A stretch of DNA of 64,000 nucleotides from Alteromonas portus (GCF_005117025.1 NZ_SWCO01000005.1:496001-560000); one strand, 5' to 3'. Positions 35,360 to 44,639 are shown, numbered from the stretch's first letter. Made by a program: numbers and translations. Notes: a model not told the origin generated them from the letters alone.

Positions 35360-35908
35360 ATGAGCCGACATTTCGATAAGGCCGAAGGCCTGTATGAAGA
35401 GAAAGATGCCGCTACACAAGGTTTTGTGTTCAACCAAACTATGCTGCGCATTGCCGATCCCAAGCGTTCGCTAGATTTCTATACGCGAGTTATGGGAATG
35501 ACGCTAATTAAGCGTCTAGATTTTGAAGAAATGAAGTTCAGCCTTTATTTTTTGGCGGCAGGTGATGATTTCTCCGATATTTCTGACGATGTTGACGAAC
35601 GTACTCAGCAAACTTTTGGTCGTCCGGCCATGTTAGAGTTAACCCACAATTGGGGCGATACACCAGAAACAGTGGATTATCACAACGGAAATACAGAGCC
35701 AAAAGGTTTTGGGCACATTGGTTTTCATGTGCCTGATGCAGAAGCCGCATGTGCACGATTTGCATCACTAGACGTTCCTTTTCAGAAAGGGCTTAATGAT
35801 GGTTCTATGAAAGGGATTGCATTTATCAAAGACCCAGACGGCTATTGGATTGAAATTTTCAACGCGTCTAACGTATCCGCAACTTGCGCGCCCCATTTGA
35901 AGAAGTAG
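35360..35908 (+). CDS. gloA: Lactoylglutathione lyase (glyoxalase I), long zinc type
   Basis: A 182-residue enzyme that isomerises the methylglyoxal-glutathione adduct to S-lactoylglutathione. Metal ligands of the family are visible: Gln26 (FNQTMLRI), Glu93 (MLELTHNWG), His119 (FGHIGFH) and Glu165 (YWIEIFN). The extra N-terminal arm and the internal insert make it the longer, usually zinc-dependent type found in eukaryotes and Pseudomonas, not the 135-residue nickel type of E. coli. AAGGACG precedes ATG. It stands alone with a strong terminator. Confidence 0.95.
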   Translation: MSRHFDKAEGLYEEKDAATQGFVFNQTMLRIADPKRSLDFYTRVMGMTLIKRLDFEEMKFSLYFLAAGDDFSDISDDVDERTQQTFGRPAMLELTHNWGDTPETVDYHNGNTEPKGFGHIGFHVPDAEAACARFASLDVPFQKGLNDGSMKGIAFIKDPDGYWIEIFNASNVSATCAPHLKK

Positions 35909-35981
35909 GCAAGGCACGCACTACGGTACCATTTGCTAGTTGGGTTTTAAGTAGCAAGTAATATCAGTAGTCACTGTTTAC

Positions 35982-36020
35982 AAAAAAGGGTAGCTTAACT
36001 GAATAAGCTACCCTTTTTTT
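35982..36020 (+). terminator. Rho-independent terminator of gloA
   Basis: AAAAAAGGGTAGCTTA pairs perfectly with TAAGCTACCCTTTTTT across a six-base loop, ending in a T-run. The A- and T-tracts make it work in both directions, so it may also stop the convergent DUF748 transcript. Confidence 0.92.
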
Positions 36021-36079
36021 GTTTAGTGACCTTATGGCTTTCTAAATTATCGGATCTTATTTTCAAGCCAACCCGGTCA

Positions 36080-39000
36080 TTACTTCGCCTCTAACGTTAA
36101 TTCCACACCGCTAAATTCGGTATGTAAGTCGTGCTGGGTATTTAGCAAAAATAAACGGTTTGCTTCAACTTCAGCTTCGTTAGCTAAATAACCTTTCACC
36201 GCTTTACTGCGCGCGTCAGCCAGTTGAACTAAATCACTTTCTGGAATATCAATGTTGTTACGTAGTTTGTTGTATCGGGCAATGCTTAATGCTCGGTTTA
36301 CACTTTCTTCGTTAACGACTTCCTTATTGTTATCAGCACTCTTTTGGTTCTGTTCATTGTCTGAATTTGCGAGTTCAGGGTAAAGCTGCGCCACCATGTT
36401 TTCGTATTCTTGATTAAGGTCAGGTGTATACACCTCAACATAGTAGGATAAAAGCGCGTCGGCTAACGGGCCTTCCAGTGGGATGCTACTGCCACTTATT
36501 GAGTCGCGCTGTGCGCTGCCAAGGGTGTTGGAATTTTCATTTTCACCGCCAGCAAGAGATTTTTCGTTAGTACTAACGTTGTCAAAAGTAGCAGATGAAT
36601 CAGAATAGCCGCTTCTTGTTAAAAGTGTGGTGTTCAACTGACGTTGCGCTAGGACACTTGCATCAGACATGGCGTTGACAGTACCTTCGATATTAACCCT
36701 AAGTCCTGGACGTTTTTTAAGGGCTTTGGCAAGGGTATTCAGTTTTTCTTGAGCGTCCGCATTTAGCAAATGCTCTCCAAAACCAAACTCAACGTTGTCG
36801 AGTTCATCGTCACTGCCAACCAGGTTCGCAAGTAGCGAAAATGGTGCAGTAACTGCTTTGGTAATAATGTTACCAATGGCATTAAGGATAATAGAGCCAA
36901 AGCTAAAATCTGGGCTGTCGATATCGCCAGACACATCCAAGCCCAAATCAATAACGCCGTTTCTGTCTTCTAGCAACGCAATGGCAAGCCCAAGCGGTAA
37001 GCTTAATGCCTGATCAGAGTTCGACTTCTTGCCCAACGTTAATTGGTCAATAACAACATGATTTTTACCTTCCAGTGCCTTACCGTTTAGTTTGTATTGC
37101 ACTGCCAAAGACAGCAAGCCTTTGTCAATGTAATAGCCCATGTAGGTGCCTGAGTAGGGGTTAACTGAAGTCAGTTCGGCGCCTTTGACTGAAAAATCCA
37201 AATCAAGGTCTATATCATCTTTTAATGGGTGAATAGTGCCTGCTAGTTTGACCGGAGCATAGTTGTCTATCTTTCCGGTGATATCCACATTGGCAGGGGA
37301 AGTTGAGCGAGAGTCAATTCCCAATACTTTGCCATTTAAACTTTCTATAGCAGACGCAAATTTGGGCGTTAGTGAATGGTCAGCAAAATATGCTTTGCCG
37401 TTTTCTATTGATATGGTGTTGACTGCGATGGCCAATTCGTTGGCTTGTGAAGGCTCAGCTGTAGTGCCCGCAGGCACGTTTGCGTTTGATGCTTTCGACG
37501 CGGTTGCGCTGCCAGTTTCGCTGGAACTTTCACTGTTAGCGGACTTGTCTGATGAAGCGACAATCAGCTTACTCACATTGGTCTGTTTAGCTTCATCAAT
37601 AATAAGTCGTGCAAATGGCGCTTGTAGGTGAATGTTGTCTACGCTTAGCTGGTTCGATGCGTGGTCAAATTCGATGTTGTCTACATTTAAAGACTGCCAC
37701 TGTAGTAGGGGAGAGCTGGCGTCATCCAATACACTTAAATTATTAATGCTAGTACTAGCCTTAACGTTTAGTGAGTCTATATCGTCTTTATCCGAGGCAT
37801 CGTTAAATGCCCCATCAAACTCAACGTTTAAATTAAATAGCCCATCTTCAAGGGTCACATTTGCGTGGGGGGAAACGTACTGCTGGAACTGGCTTAGCAC
37901 CAGTTGCTCAATCGCTGCTTTACCCTGCACGGTTTGCTCTGCAATAACTACGCTGCCGCTACTGCTTAGTGCACCTTTGGATGTGTCGCTAAACGTCTGT
38001 GGGTCGGCAGAGACATGTAAACTGGTGGTGTAGGAGATAGGTTTAGAGAAGTCAGTAGTGACTTTTCCGCTTTTAATATTAAGGTTGCTGATGCGGTAGT
38101 AAGTACCGTCACTTACGCTACGCTCTAAAAGGTCAATGCTACCGCCATTAAATGCAAACTGGTGAAGCTCGACATACCACGCGGTCTCTTGTGCTAGTTC
38201 ATTTGTGCTGTCGGTTGCTACGTTGGAAACATCCTCATCTTCTGTTTCACTATTTCCTTCTTGTGCTGCGCTATTACTTGTATGTGCTGCGCTATTACCT
38301 ATATGCGCTGCGCGGGGGGTAGCGTTAGCTGATGTAGCATCTGCCGCTGGGCTTTTTGGGGTAAACAGACGCTGTAAATCAAGCCCTGACTTGTCAAATA
38401 GGCCCGACACTCGAACGTTGTCGATGGCAACGCCAGCAATGCTTACTTGCTGTTCTAAACCGTTTACGTTTACATCGTGTATGGCAAACGAGGGTATGGC
38501 AAGAACCTCTTGCGAACTGTTAGCAGTGCCTGTTGTGTTAGACGAAGAGCCAGCGTTAAACGCAAGGTTGTTAACAGCAAATTCGCCACGCTCCAGAATA
38601 AACTGGAAGTCTGTATCTTGTTCAAAAACTTCAGCATGCAGGCTTAAACTCACCTTGCCGTCTACTAAATCTGCTTCTATCAAATCTTTTGAAAGTGACC
38701 AAAGCGGCGTAAGGGCTACATCGTTTATCGCTATGTCTGTCGTAACTTTTAGTGGAGATAATTGAAACTCGCCATCAATGGCGATGTTACCTTTTTCTGC
38801 GGTGAGTAAGTTAAATTGATATTGGTTGAACGCTAACTTACCTTTTGATTGATCACTCTCACTTTTATCGCTTTTAGGGTTAGTATTTTTGTTGCCAACA
38901 TTGCCTGAGCTGATCAGAGCGTGAGTATCCAAATCTTGCAAGTCAACGCTCAGTTCTGGGTAATCAAGCAGGGTGTTGGTCACCTTGTCTTCAATAACCA

Positions 39001-39568
39001 CTCGCCCTTCGTTAAGCGCAAAGTCACCTAACGTAATTCGGGGAATTTGTCCTTCGCTAGCATCTTCAGGCTCTGCAGGGGCATTTGTATTGCGCTTTTC
39101 TATGTGGGTAAAAATGTCAGAGAAGTTGAAGATTTGTGTGTCTTCATTTTCGCTTAAACGTGCAATGGAAATAAAAGGCTTGCTTATGGTCAGCGATTCA
39201 ATGGCAGGAGTTAAGGTGAAAAGTGATTGCCAGAACCCAAGGTCTAGCGAAACGTGTTCTACGCTAAAAAAGCGGTTTTCTTGCTGCTGCTCTGCTGGGT
39301 TACCTTCGCTTTCATTTGTAGAGTGAGTATTTGAGTAGATAACAAAATTAGTAACGTCTACTTTTAGCAAGAAAGGGTTGATTGCAATATCTTCAATAGC
39401 AGTTTCTCTTCCAATGTTTTCTTTCACTGCATCGGGTAACTTTGCTTTTAGCACCGCGGGTGTAACAACACCAATAAGAAGCGCGTAAGTGAGATAGATG
39501 AGAACAAGATAAGTCGATAGTCGAAACCATTTTGGCTTCTCTGAAAACCAAGACATTGCGTTTTGCAT
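36080..39568 (-). CDS. DUF748 (AsmA-like) envelope protein
   Basis: A 1162-residue protein with one N-terminal transmembrane helix (about 19-38) and a very long periplasmic part made of repeating beta-strand blocks (ISKPFISIARL, ALNEGRVVIEDK, SIENGKAYFADHS), with low-complexity Ser/Ala/Asn linkers. DLDFSVKGAELTSVNPYSGTYMGY is the DUF748 signature near residue 770, and LGLDVSGDIDSPDFSFGSI follows it. These features match the AsmA-like bridge proteins that may carry lipids between the membranes. The C-terminus has an OmpA-reminiscent stretch (LNTLAKALKKRPGLRVNIEGTV). It lies upstream of nothing on its strand until DUF2780, 133 bp away. Lipid transport is inferred from the family. Confidence 0.88.
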   Translation of the reverse strand: MQNAMSWFSEKPKWFRLSTYLVLIYLTYALLIGVVTPAVLKAKLPDAVKENIGRETAIEDIAINPFLLKVDVTNFVIYSNTHSTNESEGNPAEQQQENRFFSVEHVSLDLGFWQSLFTLTPAIESLTISKPFISIARLSENEDTQIFNFSDIFTHIEKRNTNAPAEPEDASEGQIPRITLGDFALNEGRVVIEDKVTNTLLDYPELSVDLQDLDTHALISSGNVGNKNTNPKSDKSESDQSKGKLAFNQYQFNLLTAEKGNIAIDGEFQLSPLKVTTDIAINDVALTPLWSLSKDLIEADLVDGKVSLSLHAEVFEQDTDFQFILERGEFAVNNLAFNAGSSSNTTGTANSSQEVLAIPSFAIHDVNVNGLEQQVSIAGVAIDNVRVSGLFDKSGLDLQRLFTPKSPAADATSANATPRAAHIGNSAAHTSNSAAQEGNSETEDEDVSNVATDSTNELAQETAWYVELHQFAFNGGSIDLLERSVSDGTYYRISNLNIKSGKVTTDFSKPISYTTSLHVSADPQTFSDTSKGALSSSGSVVIAEQTVQGKAAIEQLVLSQFQQYVSPHANVTLEDGLFNLNVEFDGAFNDASDKDDIDSLNVKASTSINNLSVLDDASSPLLQWQSLNVDNIEFDHASNQLSVDNIHLQAPFARLIIDEAKQTNVSKLIVASSDKSANSESSSETGSATASKASNANVPAGTTAEPSQANELAIAVNTISIENGKAYFADHSLTPKFASAIESLNGKVLGIDSRSTSPANVDITGKIDNYAPVKLAGTIHPLKDDIDLDLDFSVKGAELTSVNPYSGTYMGYYIDKGLLSLAVQYKLNGKALEGKNHVVIDQLTLGKKSNSDQALSLPLGLAIALLEDRNGVIDLGLDVSGDIDSPDFSFGSIILNAIGNIITKAVTAPFSLLANLVGSDDELDNVEFGFGEHLLNADAQEKLNTLAKALKKRPGLRVNIEGTVNAMSDASVLAQRQLNTTLLTRSGYSDSSATFDNVSTNEKSLAGGENENSNTLGSAQRDSISGSSIPLEGPLADALLSYYVEVYTPDLNQEYENMVAQLYPELANSDNEQNQKSADNNKEVVNEESVNRALSIARYNKLRNNIDIPESDLVQLADARSKAVKGYLANEAEVEANRLFLLNTQHDLHTEFSGVELTLEAK

Positions 39569-39650
39569 AGGCGATTAGGCTGCACTTTTGAGTGTGGAAA
39601 GATTGGCAAGGGTTGCTACTTCACCATGCTAAATACCCCTGCGAAAACGT

Positions 39651-39695
39651 TAAAGCGTATTAATTTGGGTAGTAAAAAAGAATTAATACGCTTTA
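39651..39695. repeat. Perfect 15-bp inverted repeat between the DUF2780 and DUF748 genes
   Basis: TAAAGCGTATTAATT at 39651-39665 pairs with AATTAATACGCTTTA at 39681-39695 across a 15-base loop. It starts seven bases after the DUF2780 stop codon and could end that transcript, though no long U-run follows; a regulatory role for the downstream DUF748 gene is also possible. Confidence 0.65.
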
Positions 39696-39701
39696 GATAG
39701 G

Positions 39702-40292
39702 TTACAAAGCGGTTAGCAAATTATCTAGACCAGATTTAAACAACGCCTGTGTTTCTTCATCTGCATTTACATTTAAATACGAGCTAATTTGCGTAACAAA
39801 GCTAGCAATCATGTCAGTTGATAGGCCTAGCACTTCAAATTGTTGCTTTAGGTCGTTTACCGACTTAAGCGTAGAGCTGTATTCAGAGGCCTTGTTAAGT
39901 AAGCCCGATAGCGAAGAGCTTGAGCTTGCTGCTGAATTGCTGCTAAGAGCAGGCACATCTTCAAGAAGGCTATCAATACCTGGAATACTGTTTGCCAACT
40001 GGGCGTAATCGGCGCCTGAAAGGTTGCCTTGCACATAGTTCATAATAGAGGCGATGCCGCCTTCTGATTGAGTTTCAGAAACACTCAGATTGTCAGAGAC
40101 TGTGCCTATTAAGCTGGCTAAATCAATACCTGAAGCTGCATTGGTTGCCATCTCAGTTAGGCTGGTTGAAGTTACTGTCGATTCCGCTTTTTTGTCGCCT
40201 AATAGGCCTTTAAGCTGATCAATATTGGCATTTGCGTTGGTCGTAAATAACGTAAGAGCGACTACTGCAGGTGCTAAAACGATACGGTTCAT
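39702..40292 (-). CDS. DUF2780 family exported protein
   Basis: A 196-residue protein with a signal peptide (cleavage after NANA, residue 23). The mature part is helical and Ser/Ala-rich, with DLASLIGTVSDNLSVS, GGIASIMNYVQGNL and a C-terminal TDMIASFVTQISSYLNVN that mark the DUF2780 family (sometimes labelled VcgC/VcgE). AAAGGAAACC precedes the ATG at 40292, which decides the start over an in-frame codon at 40343. Two palindromes stand in the region upstream. The function is unknown; location is probably the periplasm. Confidence 0.82.
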   Translation of the reverse strand: MNRIVLAPAVVALTLFTTNANANIDQLKGLLGDKKAESTVTSTSLTEMATNAASGIDLASLIGTVSDNLSVSETQSEGGIASIMNYVQGNLSGADYAQLANSIPGIDSLLEDVPALSSNSAASSSSSLSGLLNKASEYSSTLKSVNDLKQQFEVLGLSTDMIASFVTQISSYLNVNADEETQALFKSGLDNLLTAL

Positions 40293-40398
40293 ATTTGGTT
40301 TCCTTTTAGTACGCCAGGAGCGCCAGCCCATCTGGAGTAACATGATTGAAAATAATCGTAGCTTGCGCTAGCAACTATTTAAACCTTCCATAAATTAG

Positions 40399-40422
40399 AA
40401 GTATTCAGGTGTGTGAATACTT
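40399..40422. promoter_or_regulatory. Palindrome upstream of the DUF2780 gene (proximal)
   Basis: AAGTATTCA - GGTGTG - TGAATACTT, perfect 9-bp arms, 107 bp before the start codon. Candidate operator, regulator unknown. Confidence 0.5.
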
Positions 40423-40459
40423 ACATTCTAACGTAACGAGGTCGTAAATTCTCTAGGCA

Positions 40460-40482
40460 AAGTGTAAAGGCGCTTTACACTT
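40460..40482. promoter_or_regulatory. Palindrome upstream of the DUF2780 gene (distal)
   Basis: AAGTGTAAAG - GCG - CTTTACACTT, perfect 10-bp arms. It shares the AAGT outer end with the palindrome 60 bp downstream. Candidate operator, regulator unknown. Confidence 0.5.
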
Positions 40483-40553
40483 CTTCAAGAGACTTGAATT
40501 GTAGAAACCGTAGTGTGCAGCAGACGTAAATTTAGTCAATTAGACAAAACACT

Positions 40554-40576
40554 AAAAGGAGCGGTGCGCTCCTTTT
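40554..40576 (-). terminator. Terminator of the blaI/M56-TonB operon
   Basis: AAAAGGAGCG - GTG - CGCTCCTTTT, a perfect 10-bp stem 23 bp after the M56-TonB stop codon; the A/T ends supply the U-tract on the minus strand. Confidence 0.82.
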
Positions 40577-40599
40577 AATGTTCTGATTGGATTTTTGAT

Positions 40600-41841
40600 T
40601 TACTTACTCTGTTTGGGTGGAATGATTATCCGCTCTACTTCAGGGGATGCGTTCTTTTCAACGCTCGCTGTATCAAGAGAAGCGCCAAGTTGATAGTCTA
40701 ATTGCACCAGAAGGTCAGTTTGTCTCACGCCTTTTCCTCCTTGGATACGAGGCTTATATACCCATTGTTTCAGGGCAACTATTGCACTTTTATCAAACAC
40801 GCCAGCAGGTACCGATTTTACAATTTCTACATTATCTGTAGCCCCCGTTTCTGTAATATCGAAAGAGAGCACAACGAAGCCTTCTACATTTTCTTGTGCT
40901 GCTTTCTCTGGGTAAGTTGGTGGAACGCGTTTAACCGGTGATGCTTCGTTAATTTTAGCTTCAGATTTTGTCTCTGCGACTGGAGCATTTGCTAAGGCGG
41001 TGTTAATAGTGAGTAGGGCGGCAACTGAAAGTACGCCTGCAGCTAGTACTTTATTGTTACGCATAGGTTGCTTTATCGCGTTTAAACGTTTGATCATAGT
41101 CCTTTTTTCTCCAAAGGTTGGGTAAAGCCCTCGTGTAAAGTGCAGGGCGTTTGAACTATGCTCGGCACACTGCACAAGTGCTTTTGCATAGGTAAGTTTT
41201 TCGTTGTCGGTCTTGTCTTTCAGTACAGCGTGATCGCAAGCCAGTTCTTGATTGATTCGGAAGGATTTTAGCGCTAGCCAAACCAGTGGGTTGAACCAAA
41301 ATACAATTGCGATAATCAGCGCTGACATATTCCACAGGTGGTCGTGATGTTTGCGATGAATGTTCTCATGTTCTAATACCAGCGCTTGTTGCTTAGTTGA
41401 AAACACACTTTTAAACGAGAAAGGAATAAGCACCTTAGGTGAGATAAAGCCAAATAGCATGGGTGTGGTAGCTTTACTGGAATAGTACGCATTAGTATGG
41501 ATAGCGCGTTGTTTTCCTATCGATGCCCAAATCTTTATGTGATGCATTAGTACGTAGGCTGTGATTACGCTTGCACCAGTTAGCCAAATAAATAAAACGG
41601 TTTCGAATTCAGCGGTGTCTATTGTTGGCTTAACGCCAACCACGTAGCGAGTAAAGCTATTCGATGGCATGCTAACCAGCGACATAGGAAGGTTATTGAC
41701 TATTAGGCATCCTGGAATTAATGCCCATAACTTATAGGTAAGTGAAGCCCCAATTTTATTGGTGAAAAAGTGCTCGCACACCATGAGCAAAACAAGCACT
41801 AGCGACAAAATACCTTGCTGAGCAACAATCCAATCAATCAT
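40600..41841 (-). CDS. BlaR1-type M56 metallopeptidase fused to a TonB C-terminal domain
   Basis: A 413-residue membrane protein. N-terminal transmembrane helices surround a cytosolic zinc-peptidase domain with HENIH (His158, Glu159, His162) and a downstream ELACDHAVL zinc-ligand segment, as in BlaR1/MecR1 (M56). After a further helix (about 265-285) comes a periplasmic TonB C-terminal domain, about 300-390 (KRVPPTYPEKAAQENVEGFV ... WVYKPRIQGGKGV). BlaR1 has a penicillin-binding sensor there instead. The gene starts 8 bp inside blaI, so the pair is coupled. The peptidase probably inactivates the BlaI repressor in response to a signal; what the TonB domain senses is unknown. Confidence 0.9.
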   Translation of the reverse strand: MIDWIVAQQGILSLVLVLLMVCEHFFTNKIGASLTYKLWALIPGCLIVNNLPMSLVSMPSNSFTRYVVGVKPTIDTAEFETVLFIWLTGASVITAYVLMHHIKIWASIGKQRAIHTNAYYSSKATTPMLFGFISPKVLIPFSFKSVFSTKQQALVLEHENIHRKHHDHLWNMSALIIAIVFWFNPLVWLALKSFRINQELACDHAVLKDKTDNEKLTYAKALVQCAEHSSNALHFTRGLYPTFGEKRTMIKRLNAIKQPMRNNKVLAAGVLSVAALLTINTALANAPVAETKSEAKINEASPVKRVPPTYPEKAAQENVEGFVVLSFDITETGATDNVEIVKSVPAGVFDKSAIVALKQWVYKPRIQGGKGVRQTDLLVQLDYQLGASLDTASVEKNASPEVERIIIPPKQSK

Positions 41842-42226
41842 TGTTTTGTTCCCATTCCTTTATAAGCGCTTTCAGCTCGCTTATGTCTTGTTTAGACAAT
41901 GAATTCTGATTGGCAAAGCCAGCGACCATAGGCGTTATTTTTCCTTTAAATAAACGACTAACAAAGCTAGCTGTTTCTTTTTTTGTATAGTCTTCTCGCG
42001 CAATCAGCGGGTAATAAAGGTATTGGCGTTGCTGTTTTTCAAATCCCAGTACTTCTTTTTTCACCAAGCGGCCTAATAGTGTTTTTACGGTTTTTTCGTG
42101 CCAGTCTTTCTTATCATTTAAGCGTGAAATAACTTCATTTGATGTGGCTGGGTGGTCGTCCCACAGCACGTCCAGTACTTCAAATTCAGCGTTAGAAATT
42201 TCGGGTTTATCTGACATTTTGCTCAT
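41834..42226 (-). CDS. BlaI/MecI family transcriptional repressor
   Basis: A 130-residue winged-helix repressor. ISNAEFEVLDVLWDDHPATS is the family N-terminus, KTVKTLLGRLVKKEVLGFEKQ the recognition helix and wing, and the C-terminal third (SFVSRLFKGKITPMV ... ELKALIKEW) the dimerisation helices in which BlaI is cut by its partner peptidase. It should bind the two TACA-N2-TGTA operators just upstream of its own gene and repress the operon. Overlaps the M56-TonB gene by 8 bp. No beta-lactamase gene is adjacent. Confidence 0.93.
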   Translation of the reverse strand: MSKMSDKPEISNAEFEVLDVLWDDHPATSNEVISRLNDKKDWHEKTVKTLLGRLVKKEVLGFEKQQRQYLYYPLIAREDYTKKETASFVSRLFKGKITPMVAGFANQNSLSKQDISELKALIKEWEQNND

Positions 42227-42250
42227 AGGAACGGAATCTACTTTATTGAT

Positions 42251-42260
42251 TACAGTTGTA
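42251..42260. promoter_or_regulatory. BlaI-type operator, proximal copy
   Basis: TACA-GT-TGTA, 25 bp before the blaI start codon. It matches the TACA-N2-TGTA core bound by BlaI/MecI repressors. Confidence 0.75.
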
Positions 42261-42274
42261 GTCTATGTGTTTAG

Positions 42275-42288
42275 ATTACACTTGTAAT
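42275..42288. promoter_or_regulatory. BlaI-type operator, distal copy
   Basis: ATTACA-CT-TGTAAT, a perfect 6-bp inverted repeat around the same core, centred 26 bp from the proximal copy. Paired operators are usual for this regulator family. Confidence 0.8.
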
Positions 42289-42473
42289 TTTAAAGTGCAA
42301 GCGTTTTCTGTAGGTTTTTAAAACAGCTGGTGTTTGCGGTTATGTCAGTAGAAAGCAGTGGTTTAATCTGGTTAGCGTTTAACGCTTTGTGCGTGAATGT
42401 AAGAAATGTGAAAGTGGGAGGTAAAGCCTGTGAGTTTACATTTAAACGTTCAGGGAAGGCCGAGCAGTTCCTT

Positions 42474-44459
42474 TTAGTAAAGGACATTAAAGCTTAAGTC
42501 GTTTGACTCTAAAAATTCGCCCAATATACGAGATTGTTGATTTCCCCTTGGCACCATGACATAACATGCCGGCTTTGGGGAGACTTCTTGAAGCTCGTAC
42601 CATAAGTTATCCAGCACATCGTTGCCTAATTTCAAAAACGTTTCACCCCAAGATGTTTTGTAGATAACGGCAACATCTTCAACCGTAGCCTTTTGGCGTA
42701 AGGTAGGAAAGTTCACAATCGCGAAACAAGCGGTGATGCGCTCTGGTGCTAGTAAATCCATACGAGGTAGCGATGAAACTTTAACCGGTGGGAAATACTT
42801 GCACAAATGCTTGAGAAGGTCGTTAAGGTCTAACTCACTTACTTCGCCATAGTTGTAATCAAGATAAACTTTACTGCTGGTATCAATTATTTTACTTGAA
42901 ACCAACCATACCATTAATGCAATCGCGCTAGATGCTTGGGATATTTTCTGCGCTTCATCAATAATACCTGATTTACTTAACAAATCACCCGCATAGGCCG
43001 ACCACACTTCATCACCGTTTTTAAGCTGGCGCATGGCTATCGTTATTTTTTCGCAGTACAGACTCTCGTCGAATGCACGTCGCAGAAACTCAATTTTATC
43101 TTCTTTTTTGGCGTAATACGTACTTAACCGCCTACCAAGCACCGTCATGTCTTTTTCATCCATTACTTGTTGGTAGTGGCTAAGCTCTTTAGAAATACGT
43201 CGATAGCATTTTAATAGGAAACTGTGAACTCGACGACTAAGCTGTACACGCTCGCTAAATGTCCAATCTTGTTGATTATCTAAATGGAGGATCTGCTTTC
43301 GGCTCCATCCCCATTGCCTTGCGTAAGACGCTAAAATTCTGCGCTTAAAGTTTGGTTTTTCTCCTTCGAAAAGGGGCTGACTTAATGGGCATGCGCACTT
43401 TAAATACAAACACTGCTGAAGTACTTCAACGTCTTCAGCTTGGCCGTTTGCTTTGTAGTGGGTGATAAGTTCGTCGAACATTAATGCGTAAGGGTCGATG
43501 TCTGCCACATGGCCCGGCGCTTCAGCGCCGCGATGTACATGCTTTTTAAGCAAGTTACATAGCGGTTGTCCATTAGATATATTGGCTAAATACACTTCAA
43601 GCTTTGCCATTTTTAAAACCGACTTGAAGGGGGAGTCCATGGCTTTACCCAATTGCCAAATAGCAGCGCCGAACAGTTCGCTGGCATCAAGCTTCTCTAA
43701 GTGGCCTAAGTCCATAAACCAATCAAGATCTGGTGAGCCACCTCTTTCAAGACTGTTGTAGATGGCCTGATATTGTTTTTCGCTGGCTTTTTCCGGTGTA
43801 AGCCACCAAAAAGGGGCCTTGCCTGCCACTACAATATTGGTGCTGTAAAACTCAGCTTTTAAAAACAAGGCTTGCGCAGAACCCGCACTTTCACCTTCAG
43901 CAACACCGAAATCGTTTTGCTTAACCTTGTCTATTTCAGATAGAAAGAAATGTACTTCAATGCCAAAAGTGTGGTCGGCCCACTTTTCAATAGCGGTAAG
44001 TTTTTGCTGAAGTAAGGAAAGTTCTATGTCTGAAAATTGATTGCCATCAATACACACCCAATAATCAAAATCTGATTCATCGGTTTGCGCAATTGTGCCC
44101 ACGCTGCCCATGAGAACAAGTGACTCTATAGCCCTTTGTCTGGGCCAAATTTGCTTGATGTCAGAGAAAAGATGACTTTCAGTAGGGAAAGATCGTAATA
44201 ACGCTTTTTCAATATCAGGCCTAAATGAATAGTTACTAATGCCAAAAGGAACGGTATCGTCAGACGACGATGAGGAGACGTAGCCCGGTAGTGCCTCATG
44301 ATTAACGTGTACAAGAAATGGAAGTACATGAAAAAGTGGTTTGTGTTTTTCAGGCATAAGCGTAAGCGCACGCTCAATACGGGCTTTGTTGTACCTTAAT
44401 ACACGCAATAACCTAATAGTAAGGTTTTGCTGGACGGAAAGCGGCTGTTGCGCTGCCAT
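42474..44459 (-). CDS. Class I adenylate cyclase homologue, short form
   Basis: A 661-residue cytosolic protein that aligns with the N-terminal and middle parts of E. coli CyaA. The catalytic block is present: VLMGSVGTIAQTDESDFDYW matches the GSxxS-x3-SDxDxWV nucleotide-binding site. SPFKSVLKMAKLEVYL and DPYALMFDELITHY follow in CyaA order. E. coli CyaA has about 850 residues; here the glucose-sensitive C-terminal regulatory part is reduced or missing. The start is the ATG at 44459 or a GTG five codons upstream. It should make cyclic AMP from ATP. Whether the genome has a second, full CyaA cannot be seen here. Confidence 0.85.
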   Translation of the reverse strand: MAAQQPLSVQQNLTIRLLRVLRYNKARIERALTLMPEKHKPLFHVLPFLVHVNHEALPGYVSSSSSDDTVPFGISNYSFRPDIEKALLRSFPTESHLFSDIKQIWPRQRAIESLVLMGSVGTIAQTDESDFDYWVCIDGNQFSDIELSLLQQKLTAIEKWADHTFGIEVHFFLSEIDKVKQNDFGVAEGESAGSAQALFLKAEFYSTNIVVAGKAPFWWLTPEKASEKQYQAIYNSLERGGSPDLDWFMDLGHLEKLDASELFGAAIWQLGKAMDSPFKSVLKMAKLEVYLANISNGQPLCNLLKKHVHRGAEAPGHVADIDPYALMFDELITHYKANGQAEDVEVLQQCLYLKCACPLSQPLFEGEKPNFKRRILASYARQWGWSRKQILHLDNQQDWTFSERVQLSRRVHSFLLKCYRRISKELSHYQQVMDEKDMTVLGRRLSTYYAKKEDKIEFLRRAFDESLYCEKITIAMRQLKNGDEVWSAYAGDLLSKSGIIDEAQKISQASSAIALMVWLVSSKIIDTSSKVYLDYNYGEVSELDLNDLLKHLCKYFPPVKVSSLPRMDLLAPERITACFAIVNFPTLRQKATVEDVAVIYKTSWGETFLKLGNDVLDNLWYELQEVSPKPACYVMVPRGNQQSRILGEFLESNDLSFNVLY

Positions 44460-44639
44460 TATGTTAGTCTGCACTTCTTCATGCAGGCAAGCATAACGCT
44501 AATTCGCATCGACTTCCTCTCTTTTTGCCAACAATACAACCTCTGACGTGTCAGTGATTTTTTGCACAAAGAAAATATTCAATGTAGGAAAGCGTGCTTC
44601 CTTTACTTTGTGCAATCGGCATCTTGCTAAAATGTGCTT

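Noticed and set aside
37263-38765. Long plus-strand frames (up to 186 codons) inside the DUF748 gene
   Set aside because: They are antisense to a well-supported gene; Ser/Ala/Leu-rich low-complexity composition as expected from the opposite strand.
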